From Spirochaetaceae bacterium (GTDB lineage: Bacteria; Spirochaetota; Spirochaetia; Treponematales; Breznakiellaceae), in assembly GCA_031265535.1 (NCBI GenBank), contig JAISCO010000362.1, forward strand, positions 1-26,195: a stretch of DNA of 26,195 nt. The letters are read 5' to 3'. Every line of letters begins with the position of its first letter. The stretch's first letter is position 1. The notes below the pieces were generated by a model. That model was not told where the DNA came from. It saw nothing but the letters and a program-made list of their open reading frames with translations, and searched no databases. Positions 1-7,750 of this stretch are shown here, in pieces. The position numbers and the translations under genes were made by a program.

Positions 1-444
1 TGTGTTACGCAGTCTTCCCACGATATAGCTGTTTTTATCCCGCGCCGTCTCGCCCAAAACTAAAAGAACCGCCGCGCGGGGGTCGCCCATGTTTATTCCT
101 CTGCCGGAATCAAGGCTTAGCTGCCAAACTTTATCTTTGTAAATATAAAAATCAACGCCGGTATACTCAAAAACAACGTCATCCTGCCAAATCTCAATCC
201 CGCGTGACGCGTAAACCGCGGCGGGGGACCCGAAATTTTCAAAAAGTTCTGTAACGCTCATGCCAATAAAATCAACAGGATTTTCCACAGTGCCGGGCGC
301 CCGCTTTTCTTGCCGCGCAGCCTCTGTCTGTCCCGCAAGTTCCTGTCCCTCCGCGTAAAATCCGCCTAAAAATACGGTGAGTATGCAAACGGCGCCCTGT
401 ATTCGGCAAAAAAGCTGGAAATTCAAGTTCAACCGGGGGGCCAT
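1..444 (-). CDS. Putative exported protein, 3' end cut by window edge
   Basis: The minus frame is open from about 444 to the left edge without a stop, giving roughly 148 residues. I do not recognise the family. The N-terminus has a basic then hydrophobic stretch (FCRIQGAVCILTVFLGGFYA) that looks like a signal peptide, followed by a Gln/Glu/Ala-rich linker. The mature part contains the segments SVTELFENFGSP and WQDDVVFEYTGVDFYIYKDK, resembling a small periplasmic or lipoprotein domain. The ATG at 444 overlaps the end of the HIT gene by 16 bases; a TTG overlapping the HIT stop codon (TTGA) is an alternative start. No strong ribosome binding site decides between them. The overlap suggests co-transcription with the HIT gene. 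Confidence 0.55.
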   Translation of the reverse strand, partial: MAPRLNLNFQLFCRIQGAVCILTVFLGGFYAEGQELAGQTEAARQEKRAPGTVENPVDFIGMSVTELFENFGSPAAVYASRGIEIWQDDVVFEYTGVDFYIYKDKVWQLSLDSGRGINMGDPRAAVLLVLGETARDKNSYIVGRLRNT

Positions 445-779
445 TCGAGTCTGCGTCCGCCCAGTGTGTGTATATGCAGGTGATCCACCGTCTGCCCCCC
501 ATCACCCTTGCAGTTGATGACAAAACGCGCCCCCGTCTCGCCGCAGCCCAGTTCCCGCGCGATTTCCTGCGCTTTAAGCAGCAACCGCCCCAGCAGAGCG
601 CCGTCCTCAGTCTCACATTCCATGATGTTTTTGATGTGGCGTTTCGGAATTACCAGAAAATGCACCGGCGCTTTGGGTTCTATGTCGTGAAACGCCAGCA
701 TTTCATCATCCTCAAATATCTTTTTTGACGGTATTTCCCCCGCCGCAATTTTACAAAAAATGCAATCCATATCTGCCAT
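429..779 (-). CDS. hinT: HIT-family nucleotide hydrolase/phosphoramidase (HinT-like)
   Basis: A 116-residue protein of normal length for the HINT branch of the HIT superfamily, cytoplasmic enzymes that hydrolyse purine nucleoside phosphoramidates and related adenylates. Visible marks are the N-terminal CIFCKIAAGEIPS zinc/entry motif, DDEMLAFHDIEPKAPVHFLVIPKRH in two pieces around residues 24-50, the GGQTVDHLHIH catalytic histidine triad near residue 95-107, and the LGGR tail. The start MADMDCIF lacks a good Shine-Dalgarno; the internal Met4 (MDCIF) is a possible alternative. Its stop lies inside the start region of the downstream exported-protein gene, so the two are probably one transcript. 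The family call is firm; the exact substrate is not shown by sequence. Confidence 0.9.
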   Translation of the reverse strand: MADMDCIFCKIAAGEIPSKKIFEDDEMLAFHDIEPKAPVHFLVIPKRHIKNIMECETEDGALLGRLLLKAQEIARELGCGETGARFVINCKGDGGQTVDHLHIHTLGGRRLEWPPG

Positions 780-806
780 TATAGCACTTTACATCTCCCA
801 AACAAC

Positions 807-909
807 CCCCGCCAGCGGGTTAAAGTCCGCTACGCGGCAGCATACCCAAAGCGAACTTCAGCCTCTGCTTTTGGTAAGGCAAGGGCGCTTCGCATACGCG
901 GCTGCCTGC
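807..909. repeat. Dispersed intergenic repeat R1, copy 1
   Basis: About 100 bases beginning CCCGCCAGCGGGTTAAAGTC and ending near GGGCGCTTCGCATACGCG. It matches 3521-3619 in the same orientation with only scattered differences, and its first part recurs at 20479-20520. It starts with a small palindrome (CCCGCCAGCGGG). The two full copies bracket the crp-hcp pair. No ORF in it looks real. Confidence 0.85.
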
Positions 910-1058
910 ATTGCTAATTGCTCACTCCTCACTGTTAATTGCTCATTATTCATTATTCATTATTCACTCCTCACTCCTCATTATTCATTGTTAATTGCTC
1001 ATTGCTCATTGTTAATTCCTCCTTGTTCCTTCCCTTCTTCCTTTTTCCTTCTTCCTTT
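910..1058. repeat. T-rich low-complexity gap with ATTGCTCATT/ATTGTTAATT units
   Basis: Irregular repeats of short units such as GCTCATT, ATTCATT and GTTAATTGC followed by CTTCC/TTTTTC runs. The same kind of sequence occurs at 3655-3720, 9640-9712 and, with other units, inside the inverted repeats at 20756-21003 and 25981-26195. The short ORFs it contains are compositional artefacts. It lies between the 3' end of the Crp-like gene and repeat R1. Confidence 0.7.
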
Positions 1059-1751
1059 TTACTTTTTATTTGTATGACATTGCTTCAGTTCAAAGTGGTT
1101 TTTGCGAAAATCAATGATACCTTCGTTACGCATACGGCCAAGTTCGGCGGACATGGCGCTGCGGTCAACCGATAGATAATCCGCTAATTCCTGGCGGTTA
1201 AAGGGAATATCAAAGACCTTGTTTTGCGCCTGACGCGAGCGGGCGGAAAAATAGGAGAGCAGTTTTTCACGGGTGCTGCGTCCGGTTATATGCTCAATCT
1301 TTTTCATTAGCATTATATTTTTCCGGGCCAGATCATGGATCATGTTGCGGATCAATGTGGCATGAAAGCCGCATACCGTGGCGCAGGGTTGCAAGAGCCG
1401 TTTGCTGTTAAAAATGAGCATCTCAGACTTTTCCGCGGCCACAACGCTGACAGGGAGCGCGGGGGCGTTTCCCAGAGAAAACGCCTCGCCGAAAATATCC
1501 GCCGGCCCGATACGGGCTACGATAAGCCGGTTCCCCCAATAATCGTGCCGCACAATATGAACGCCGCCGGAAAGGACTATCCCCACAAAATCGGCTTCCT
1601 GCTCCTCCATAAAAACGCAGGCGCTCTTTTCGGCTTTTCGATAACGGGGAGAAAGGCAGCGTAAAAGTTTTTCTAATTCTTCCACCCGAATATGTTCAAA
1701 CAGGGAACACCGGCCTAAAAGACAGGCAAATTTCCGCACAGGTAAATTCAT
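1059..1751 (-). CDS. Crp/Fnr-family transcription regulator, likely regulator of hcp
   Basis: 230 residues with a cyclic-nucleotide-binding-type beta barrel in about residues 15-130 (CLSPRYRKAEKSACVFMEEQ, FVGIVLSGGVHIVRHDYWGN, IGPADIFGEAFSL) and a C-terminal winged helix at about 175-220 (FNRQELADYLSVDRSAMSAE, then LGRMRNEGIIDF). No Fnr-type N-terminal iron-sulphur cysteine cluster is evident, though several cysteines are present. The start is supported by AAGGAG about eleven bases upstream. It is divergent from hcp across 155 bases; in many anaerobes an Fnr-like regulator (HcpR type) next to hcp activates it during nitrosative stress. That role is inferred from position and family. What signal it senses cannot be read from the sequence. 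Confidence 0.88.
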   Translation of the reverse strand: MNLPVRKFACLLGRCSLFEHIRVEELEKLLRCLSPRYRKAEKSACVFMEEQEADFVGIVLSGGVHIVRHDYWGNRLIVARIGPADIFGEAFSLGNAPALPVSVVAAEKSEMLIFNSKRLLQPCATVCGFHATLIRNMIHDLARKNIMLMKKIEHITGRSTREKLLSYFSARSRQAQNKVFDIPFNRQELADYLSVDRSAMSAELGRMRNEGIIDFRKNHFELKQCHTNKK

Positions 1752-1906
1752 GTTAAGTTCACTCCTTAAATGCTGATTTTTTGTTGTAAAAACAACCGAT
1801 TTTAGTTCCAGAATGCCCCATATTTTTAATGTAATGAAGCCCCCAAAAGCTAAAAGCGGACCGTAGGTTCGACGGGGGCAGTAAAAAATTATGAAAGAGG
1901 AAAATT
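1752..1906. promoter_or_regulatory. Divergent crp-like/hcp control region with palindrome
   Basis: The gap between the two divergent starts holds an inverted repeat GTTGT-AAAA-ACAAC at 1783-1796, which has the arm spacing and symmetry of a Crp/Fnr-type operator. It lies about 30 bases upstream of the regulator's start and about 110 upstream of hcp. hcp itself has a Shine-Dalgarno AGAGGA shortly before its ATG. I could not fix -10/-35 boxes with confidence. The operator assignment is inference. Confidence 0.4.
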
Positions 1907-3481
1907 ATGGAAAAAATGTTTTGTTTTCAATGCGAGCAGACCGCCGGCGGGAAGGGCTGTTCGGGCAGTGCCGGGGTATGCGGAAAGCAGGAAGCCACCG
2001 CTCAATTACAGGATAGGCTGACCGGTGCGCTCATTCTGTTGGGCGGGGCAGCCCTGCGAAACGGCCCAACGGCGGATACGGAGCGGCTTGTTGTGGAGGG
2101 GCTTTTTAGCACCCTGACCAATGTCAATTTTGACGACTCGCTTATCGAAGGGATGATAGATAATGTTCGGCAGGAACGGGTAAAGCTATCCGCCGAATCC
2201 GCCCAATGCGAAGATATTGACCTTTCCAGAATATGGCAGGCCCCGGAGGACATCCGCTCCCTCAAATCCCTTGTCCTTTTCGGCATCCGGGGAATAGCGG
2301 CTTATGCCTACCATGCTTTGGTATTGGACTATCAGGACGATGAGATAAGCGCCTTCCTCTACAAAGCCCTGGATGCCTTGGGCAGAGAAGACTGTTGTAT
2401 GGAGGAATTGCTGCCTCTGGTCATGGAAACCGGTAAAATCAACTTGAAATGTATGGAACTGCTGGACAAAGCCAATACGGAAAGTTTTGGAAATCCTGAA
2501 CCTGTTACCGTGTCCCTGACAGTTGAAAAAGGGCCGTTTATCGTGATAAGCGGCCATGATCTTATGGACATTAAACTACTGCTGGAACAGAGCGCCGGCA
2601 AGGGTGTCGCCGTCTATACCCATAGCGAAATGCTTCCCGCCCACGCCTACCCGGAGTTAAAAAAGTACCCCCACCTCAAAGGTCATTTTGGTACCGCGTG
2701 GCAAAACCAGCAAAAAGAATTCGAGGCCGTCCCCGCGCCGGTGCTTTTTACCACCAACTGCATCATGCCGGTAAAGGAAAGCTATCACGACAGGGTTTTT
2801 ACCAGCTCCGCCGCGGCCTATCCGGGGGCCATCCACATTGGCGGCGACAAGGATTTTTCCCCTATTATTGCCCGGGCGCTGGAACTGGGGGGCTATAAAA
2901 CTGACCGGCTCATGCCGGGTATGAACGGCGGCGCCGAAGTACGCACCGGTTTTGCCCGGCATACGGTTCTTTCCGTTGCGGACAAAGTGATAGCCGCGGT
3001 CAAGTCCGGCGGCATAAAACATTTTTTTCTGGTGGGCGGCTGCGACGGGGCAAAGCCGGGCCGAAGCTATTACACCGATTTCGTAAAGCAAACTCCGCGG
3101 GACACCCTCGTCCTGACGCTGGGCTGCGGCAAATACCGTTTCAATGATCTGGACCTTGGTGAAATCGGCGGACTGCCCCGGATCCTGGATATAGGCCAGT
3201 GCAACGACGCCTATTCGGCCGTCAATATCGCCCTCGCCCTGTCAGAGGCATTCGGCTGTTCCGTCAACGAGCTGCCCCTGTCGCTTGTTCTTTCCTGGTA
3301 CGAGCAGAAAGCGGTCGGCATACTCCTCACCCTGCTGCACTTGGGAATAAAAAACATCTTCCTGGGGCCCAGCCTCCCCGCCTTTGTGTCCCCAAATATC
3401 CTGAACTACCTGGTGGAACATTTTAACCTCACCCCCATCAGTACCCCAAAGGAGGATCTTGCAAAAATACTAACCCACTAG
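1907..3481 (+). CDS. hcp: Hydroxylamine reductase / hybrid cluster protein
   Basis: A 524-residue hybrid cluster protein. The N-terminal cysteine motif C6-x2-C9-x8-C18-x6-C25 binds the cubane-type iron-sulphur cluster and is close to the class I (strict-anaerobe) spacing. The hybrid-cluster ligands are all visible: His in SGHDLMD (about residue 216), Glu in THSEMLPA (about 240), Cys in TTNCIMP (about 284), Cys in VGGCDGAKPGR (about 379), Cys in LTLGCGKYRFN (about 406), Cys in DIGQCNDAYSA (about 431) and Glu/Lys in SWYEQKAV (about 464). Family enzymes reduce hydroxylamine and, more relevantly, NO in the cytoplasm and act as protein S-nitrosylases in some species. No hcr reductase partner follows it here. 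Divergent from a Crp/Fnr regulator that likely controls it. Confidence 0.96.
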   Translation: MEKMFCFQCEQTAGGKGCSGSAGVCGKQEATAQLQDRLTGALILLGGAALRNGPTADTERLVVEGLFSTLTNVNFDDSLIEGMIDNVRQERVKLSAESAQCEDIDLSRIWQAPEDIRSLKSLVLFGIRGIAAYAYHALVLDYQDDEISAFLYKALDALGREDCCMEELLPLVMETGKINLKCMELLDKANTESFGNPEPVTVSLTVEKGPFIVISGHDLMDIKLLLEQSAGKGVAVYTHSEMLPAHAYPELKKYPHLKGHFGTAWQNQQKEFEAVPAPVLFTTNCIMPVKESYHDRVFTSSAAAYPGAIHIGGDKDFSPIIARALELGGYKTDRLMPGMNGGAEVRTGFARHTVLSVADKVIAAVKSGGIKHFFLVGGCDGAKPGRSYYTDFVKQTPRDTLVLTLGCGKYRFNDLDLGEIGGLPRILDIGQCNDAYSAVNIALALSEAFGCSVNELPLSLVLSWYEQKAVGILLTLLHLGIKNIFLGPSLPAFVSPNILNYLVEHFNLTPISTPKEDLAKILTH

Positions 3482-3619
3482 TGGGTTTACATACGCTCCG
3501 CGTTAGCATACCCGTCAGCGCCCGCCAGCGGGTTAAAGTCCGCTACGCGGCAGTATACCCAAAGCGCCTGCCAGCCTCTGCCTTTGGTAAGGCAAGGGCG
3601 CTTTGCATACGCGCCTGCC
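3482..3619. repeat. Dispersed repeat R1, copy 2, with extra left part
   Basis: Immediately after the hcp stop codon. 3521-3619 matches 807-909 in direct orientation. The left part 3482-3530 (TTTACATACGCTCCGCGTTA core) matches 20479-20520, where the order relative to CCCGCCAGCGGG is changed. No terminator-like hairpin with a T run was found for hcp apart from this repeat. Confidence 0.8.
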
Positions 3620-3949
3620 CGCCGTCTCATTTCTACTGAACGCCGACAGCCGTCTCATTGCTCATTGCTAATTGTTAATTGCTCATTTATTGTGTTGTTT
3701 GCCTTTTCTATTTTTGGGCGCATTTTTTGCTTCGCAAAAAACCGGGCTTTGCGGGGGTTCCGCCGCTACGCATGGCCTACAGCCCTGCGCCGCGGCCGCT
3801 CCGCGCCCCTACAATCCCGTGCGCGGACTAAAATTGTCTTTTGCGGTAAAAGTTGGCGCTGATTTTCATTTTGAAATCGGAATCGCTGATTTTTTTGCCA
3901 ATATGCTTGCATTTTTATACTAAAAGTTATATAATCGTACTCATTTGAG
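3620..3949. repeat. Non-coding gap with T-rich units and repeat R2
   Basis: Contains a GCTCATT/AATTG stretch at about 3655-3690, a GC-rich stretch around 3740-3830, and at 3855-3887 repeat R2 (core TTTTGAAATCGGAATCGCT). R2 recurs at 9726-9760 and in shorter form at 6672-6695. The ORFs here read only through repeats and are not supported. Confidence 0.6.
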
Positions 3950-3961
3950 GTGAACTACAAA

Positions 3962-5224
3962 ATGAAAACACGGAAATTATTTTTAATATCAATATTTATG
4001 AATATGGCAGTATTAGTTTATTGCAATATACACATTGTAAATAAAAACAAATTGCCAAATAACGAAGCGTTCAACGCAAATATGGCTATGCTGTCGGATA
4101 TTAGTCAATTTGCGGCTCACTACTCATTTGAATGGAATTATCCTGTTGATAAATCAAATCTGATTGCTTTTTTAGAAGCATTTCACAAAGACATCGTACG
4201 AATTAATACAAAAAATGATTATGAATTAAATTTATTAAATGCTGTGCTTATGACATATTTATATAATTTAGATGAAACAGATTATTATGAAGAAATTGTA
4301 ATTACACTAGAAAAAATGAAAATTGACTTTCCAAACGAATTTCGAACATATTGGCTGTATGGAAATTTTATGATTAGTGCGGCAAAACTATTGATAGGCT
4401 ATAACCAATATAAGCTGATTCTTAATTTGTATAGTGATAATTTGAATTCCTACCCCATTGATTTTTTATTCGATTATGCTTATGCCTGCATAGTGGTACA
4501 GATGCCGAATTCCGCCATGGAAATTTATGAACTGGCGGCAAAAAACGGGGGGACGCCTCTAGCATCAAACGGATTGTATAAATCTATAGAAAAAGAGTTT
4601 AAAGATGCCATAATCAGTAATATATATGCTGATAAGGAAATCTGGGAAATAATGAAAAGTAACGATATTTATTATTTAAGAAGCAGAATGTTTGGAAGTC
4701 TATTTCCTCTTATGGAAACATGGGCTGTCCGGATGACAGGCTTGGATAATAATAAAAGTTTTTGTATTATTACTCCCGATCAATTAATATCAAAAAATAA
4801 TAATAGTATAGGCATTACAATTTTAATAGAATTTAATTTAAACAATCTGTCGTATGATGATTTTTTGAAGGAAAAGCTTCGTATATATCCCGTTGTAGAA
4901 CAAACTAAAAAAGTAATAGGCAATCATAAATATGATATAATTATTTATGAAGATAAGACAAAATACCGGAACATGGGTGGAGCGCGAGGGTATTATATCG
5001 CTGCATGCGCTGCATATAAAAATAAAAGCAATTCCGGCATTGAAATACCAATTGAATTTAATAATGCCTCAACAGGCAGACTAAATTATTATCCATTAAT
5101 GAATTATTTCAATAGGATAAATCAAAGTATAAATATTGGCATTTTGGTTGATTCATCTAATGAAATATTTAATGAAGCATCGGACTTCATATTTGGGTAT
5201 TTAGAAGATATTATAATTGAATAA
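3962..5224 (+). CDS. Unknown protein with signal peptide, AT-rich
   Basis: About 420 residues; family not recognised. I start it at the ATG at 3962, which has TTGAGGTGA about eleven bases upstream; a GTG at 3950 in the same frame is embedded in that Shine-Dalgarno. The N-terminus MKTRKLFLISIFMNMAVLVY followed by Cys looks like a signal peptide, possibly of a lipoprotein. Residues about 90-210 have weak helical TPR-like character (YWLYGNFMISAAKLLIGYNQ, FDYAYACIVVQMPNSAMEIY). The last third is rich in Asn, Ile and Tyr, with no known motif. Base composition is much more AT-rich than hcp or recQ, suggesting transfer. A strong hairpin follows the stop codon. Confidence 0.7.
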   Translation: MKTRKLFLISIFMNMAVLVYCNIHIVNKNKLPNNEAFNANMAMLSDISQFAAHYSFEWNYPVDKSNLIAFLEAFHKDIVRINTKNDYELNLLNAVLMTYLYNLDETDYYEEIVITLEKMKIDFPNEFRTYWLYGNFMISAAKLLIGYNQYKLILNLYSDNLNSYPIDFLFDYAYACIVVQMPNSAMEIYELAAKNGGTPLASNGLYKSIEKEFKDAIISNIYADKEIWEIMKSNDIYYLRSRMFGSLFPLMETWAVRMTGLDNNKSFCIITPDQLISKNNNSIGITILIEFNLNNLSYDDFLKEKLRIYPVVEQTKKVIGNHKYDIIIYEDKTKYRNMGGARGYYIAACAAYKNKSNSGIEIPIEFNNASTGRLNYYPLMNYFNRINQSINIGILVDSSNEIFNEASDFIFGYLEDIIIE

Positions 5225-5231
5225 GCCTACT

Positions 5232-5266
5232 TATGGCAAGCGCGCAAATTTTGCGTGCTTGCCATA
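5232..5266. terminator. Long perfect hairpin after the 3962-5224 gene
   Basis: A 17-base-pair stem centred on 5249 (TATGGCAAGCGCGCAAA against its complement, with a single G-T pair). It starts eight bases after the stop codon and has no following T run, so it may be a processing or REP-like element instead of a classical terminator. The core CGCAAATTTTGCG plus GCTTGCC recurs at 6451-6472. Confidence 0.6.
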
Positions 5267-5412
5267 CGGAGGCATTGCTACGCAACGCTCCATTACCCGC
5301 CCCAAACGCCATCGAACCTGAGGTTCACAACAGCCGGAACCTTAGGCGACATAAGAACCAAGAAAATTGTATAAAAAATCATATACAAAAGAATTGAAAA
5401 ATAAAAAAATGG

Positions 5413-5439
5413 TGGACAAAATAAAAATTCTGGTATAAT
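5413..5439 (+). promoter_or_regulatory. Sigma70-type promoter for the flavoprotein gene
   Basis: A perfect TATAAT at 5434-5439 preceded by TGG (extended -10) and a TGGACA -35-like box at 5413-5418, fifteen bases apart. It lies about 50 bases before the 5488 start, which has its own AAAAGGAG ribosome binding site. Confidence 0.6.
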
Positions 5440-5487
5440 ATAACTTATCGGTAATATATTTTACCCAAAAACCAAAAGGAGTATATC

Positions 5488-5907
5488 ATGGATATGAAAA
5501 AAGACTTTGAAAAAATTATGGGAAAATCGGAAAGAATTGCGCTTGCATCATCCGTGGAAAATATACCCAATGTGAGGATATTGAATTTTGTCTATTCAAA
5601 AGACGAAAAGATTTTATATTTTGCCTCAACAAAAGGTGATCCAAAAGAAAAAGAATTCTCTCAAAATCATAATGTGGCATTTACCACAGTTCCATCCAGA
5701 GGATTAGCACATATTCGGACACATAATGCAACTGTTAAAAAAAGTAAAAAAACAATTTTTGACGTGCAGGATATTTTTATTGCAAAGATGCCTTGGTATA
5801 AAGAAAATATAGCTGAAAATGGAAAAACCATGGATCTATATGAAGTACATTTTACAACGGCAATGGTACTCGCCGGTCCTGATAAAGCGGCTGAAATAGA
5901 ATTATAA
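5488..5907 (+). CDS. Pyridoxamine 5'-phosphate oxidase-like FMN-binding protein
   Basis: 139 residues with the split-barrel pattern of small PNPOx-like flavoproteins: an N-terminal helix (MDMKKDFEKIMGKSERIALA), a strand pair PNVRILNFVYSKDEKILYFA, STKGDPKEKEF for the phosphate-contacting turn, and a long strand NVAFTTVPSRGLAHIRTHNA, ending with a YEVHFTTAMVL dimer strand. Such proteins bind FMN or related flavins in the cytoplasm; the substrate is unknown, and general 'pyridoxamine oxidase' activity should not be assumed. Start set by AAAAGGAG nine bases upstream and a convincing promoter. Followed four bases later by structured repeat R3. Confidence 0.8.
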   Translation: MDMKKDFEKIMGKSERIALASSVENIPNVRILNFVYSKDEKILYFASTKGDPKEKEFSQNHNVAFTTVPSRGLAHIRTHNATVKKSKKTIFDVQDIFIAKMPWYKENIAENGKTMDLYEVHFTTAMVLAGPDKAAEIEL

Positions 5908-5911
5908 TAGA

Positions 5912-6021
5912 GTTGTTCAAAAACTTCAGTTTTTGAACAAATTCCGTTTAAAACCTGCAAAATGCCGTGCATTTTGCGAGACTTGTGAAACAACTAACCG
6001 AGTTGTTGAACAAGTCCAATG
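5912..6021. repeat. Three-hairpin structured repeat R3, copy 1
   Basis: About 110 bases that can fold into three consecutive hairpins: TTCAAAAACT/AGTTTTTGAA, CAAAATGC/GCATTTTG, and GACTTGT..CAACT/AGTTGTTGAACAAGTC. The reverse-complement copy at 17538-17649 is very similar and keeps pairing through compensatory changes. It sits directly after a stop codon, so it may act as a terminator or RNA-processing site, or be a MITE-like element. Confidence 0.85.
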
Positions 6022-6172
6022 TTTTGTTTTATCTGGAAATAATTTATATAAAATATTATTCTTAAATAAAATCACCTGTAAGGGTTCTTACGTCGCATAA
6101 CTCGGCAGCTTTGCTGCCGTGTACTGTTTACGTCCCCCAGCTATCCCCTATTCTTGACCCACGATTCGGGGA

Positions 6173-6442
6173 ATGATTATACAGTACTGTGTGGAAGGAT
6201 TTACCGCAAAGTCAAAAAAGTATAAGGAAGGAACGGTATCCCCGAAACAGGAAAGGATAGCTAAAACGGTATTGGATGCCGCTTTTGAGGTGCGTTCTTA
6301 CCTGGAACCGGGCTTGCTGGAAAGCGCCTCACAGACTTGCCTGCTCGACGAATTAAAAGAACGAGGCGTTTTTGCCGAAAGTGAAAAGCCACTGTCGGTT
6401 ATATACAAGGGGATACGGGTTGATTCGCAAAGTCTGGTTTAA
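6173..6442 (+). pseudogene. GxxExxY-family (PD-(D/E)XK-like) protein, truncated remnant
   Basis: 89 residues. The segment VLDAAFEVRSYLEPGLLES, then LLDELKERGVF and PLSVIYKGIRVD matches the first two thirds of the GxxExxY family (usually VHxxLGPGLLExxY...LxxELxxxG...vxYKG). The family tyrosine is lost (LESASQTC) and the C-terminal acidic/core strand (typically RxDLLV) is missing, with a stop shortly after YKGIRVD. I therefore read it as a decayed copy. Function of intact members is uncertain; a nuclease fold has been proposed. It is bracketed by inverted copies of a short repeat (6153-6167 and 6596-6610). Confidence 0.6.
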
Positions 6443-6809
6443 TACCCCGCCGCAAATTTTGCGCGCTTGCCTTGGTTGCGCATCTGCGGTGAGGGGCTCA
6501 TTTAATTTTAATGTACGGTCATTCAAAGACGGTATACGCCGAATAGTTTTGAATGACAAAAAACTTTTTCGACTTCTTCGACTTCGTGGTTAAACAATTC
6601 TGTGGCTCAAGTGTAGGGCTTGCCAGCAATTCTGATTTAGAAATATAAATCGTTATATAATATAGACTTACCGTTTTTGAAATCGGAATTGCTATGGTGG
6701 CGCAATGCGCTATTGACAGCGTCTGCAAATTCGGATAGGCTTAAAGTATGATTTATAAACATGGTCTTTGCGTCGTATTTTACGACATAAACGCCCGCCG
6801 CCATAACTT
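6443..6809. other. Gap upstream of radical SAM gene: repeat fragments and short leader ORF
   Basis: Holds the CGCAAATTTTGCG/GCTTGCC repeat (6451-6472), a copy of TGTGGCTCAAGTGTAGG (6601-6617) also found at 25951-25967, and a short R2 copy (6672-6695). From 6748 a short ORF (MIYKHGLCVVFYDINARRHN...) enters the G tract at 6810. It has no good ribosome binding site, so whether it is translated is unknown. Confidence 0.5.
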
Positions 6810-6823
6810 GGGGGGGGGGGGGG
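6810..6823 (+). repeat. G14 tract in the ribosome-binding position of a radical SAM gene
   Basis: Fourteen consecutive G followed by TAACTC and the ATG at 6830. The tract occupies bases -7 to -20 relative to the start, where a Shine-Dalgarno would lie. Flanked on the left by T and on the right by TAA, as in the other five tracts. Confidence 0.95.
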
Positions 6824-6829
6824 TAACTC

Positions 6830-7750
6830 ATGCAGATAGTTACCGCCCTGGGCATGGTTTGCAGAAAATTTCTTTCACCGCAAAGCGCCGCTTACCGCGC
6901 GCTTACCGCCTTTTATCAGCGTTTGGATTCCCTCAAAAGACAGTACAGTCGAAATAGCATTACTGTCGCGATAAATGTTACGCAGCATTGTAACTTAAAC
7001 TGCGCGTGCTGCAATCAATTTTCACCATTGGTCGATGAATATTTTTACCCTGTAGAAACGTTTCAAAACGAGTGCGGGCGGCTTCTCGCGGTAGGAAAGC
7101 AGAAAATATCGATGATTGGCTTTCAGGGCGGCGAACCGCTGCTTCACCCACAGCTTGCAGAATTTTTTGATATTGCCCGCGCGTACTTTGACAAATATAA
7201 TCCGGCGGGCAGAATATGCGTGATAAGCAACGGACTGTTGCTGCTAAGGCAGCCTGAAAGTTTTTGGCGGAATTGTAAAAAAAATAATGTTATTATCAAT
7301 ATTACAAACTACCGAATCAGGCTGGACTATAATGCGATGGAAATGACCGCGAAAAAATATGGCGTACAATTTGAATACATTGAAGATTCAGGCATAATCG
7401 AAAAGACCACGAACCGTATGCCTTTTGATATGGCGGGTACGCAGGATGTTAAAAGTACATGGCGGCTTTGTTACTATGCGAATAAATGCATAAATCTTAG
7501 AGAAGGAAAGCTGTACACCTGCCCGACCGTTCAGGGTGCTCATTTTTTCAACTCGTACTTCGGTACGCATCTTGAAATATCGGAAAAAGATTCGATTGAC
7601 ATTTACAAAGCAAAAAATATTGACGAGATTCTTGATTTTCTCAGTAAACCGGTGCCGTTCTGCCGATACTGCAATTGGAAGGCGGCGCAGACGCAAATAC
7701 CCTGGCGCACATCAACGAAAAGTATTTCGGAGTGGGCGGACGCACCATGA
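6830..7750 (+). CDS. Radical SAM protein with C-terminal cysteine motif
   Basis: 306 residues. The radical SAM motif is NVTQHCNLNCACCNQFSPL near residues 48-66 (Cx3Cx2C), with the GGEPLLHP SAM-binding turn around residue 100 and VISNGLLL near 130. The C-terminus has additional cysteines (WRLCYYANKCINL, LYTCPTV, VPFCRYCNWKA), suggesting a partial SPASM/twitch-like auxiliary cluster domain. Proteins with the CNLNC..CNQFSPL signature are commonly found in polysaccharide and natural-product loci, but the substrate cannot be told. An in-frame TAA lies between the G tract and the ATG, so the start at 6830 is forced; no conventional ribosome binding site exists except the G run. It resembles the two radical SAM proteins at 18454 and 19302 but stands alone, 6 kb away. 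Confidence 0.88.
   Translation: MQIVTALGMVCRKFLSPQSAAYRALTAFYQRLDSLKRQYSRNSITVAINVTQHCNLNCACCNQFSPLVDEYFYPVETFQNECGRLLAVGKQKISMIGFQGGEPLLHPQLAEFFDIARAYFDKYNPAGRICVISNGLLLLRQPESFWRNCKKNNVIINITNYRIRLDYNAMEMTAKKYGVQFEYIEDSGIIEKTTNRMPFDMAGTQDVKSTWRLCYYANKCINLREGKLYTCPTVQGAHFFNSYFGTHLEISEKDSIDIYKAKNIDEILDFLSKPVPFCRYCNWKAAQTQIPWRTSTKSISEWADAP

Noticed and set aside
272..616. Minus ORF overlapping the HIT gene
   Set aside because: Shadow of the HIT and exported-protein frames, which have recognisable protein features.
910..1058. CRISPR-like or tandem array of ATTGCTCATT units
   Set aside because: Units are short, irregular and without constant spacers; this is low-complexity intergenic sequence seen in several gaps.
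6748..6957. Fusion of the 6748 ORF with the radical SAM gene by tract slippage
   Set aside because: In the radical SAM frame a TAA lies directly between the tract and the ATG, so no tract length can fuse them.
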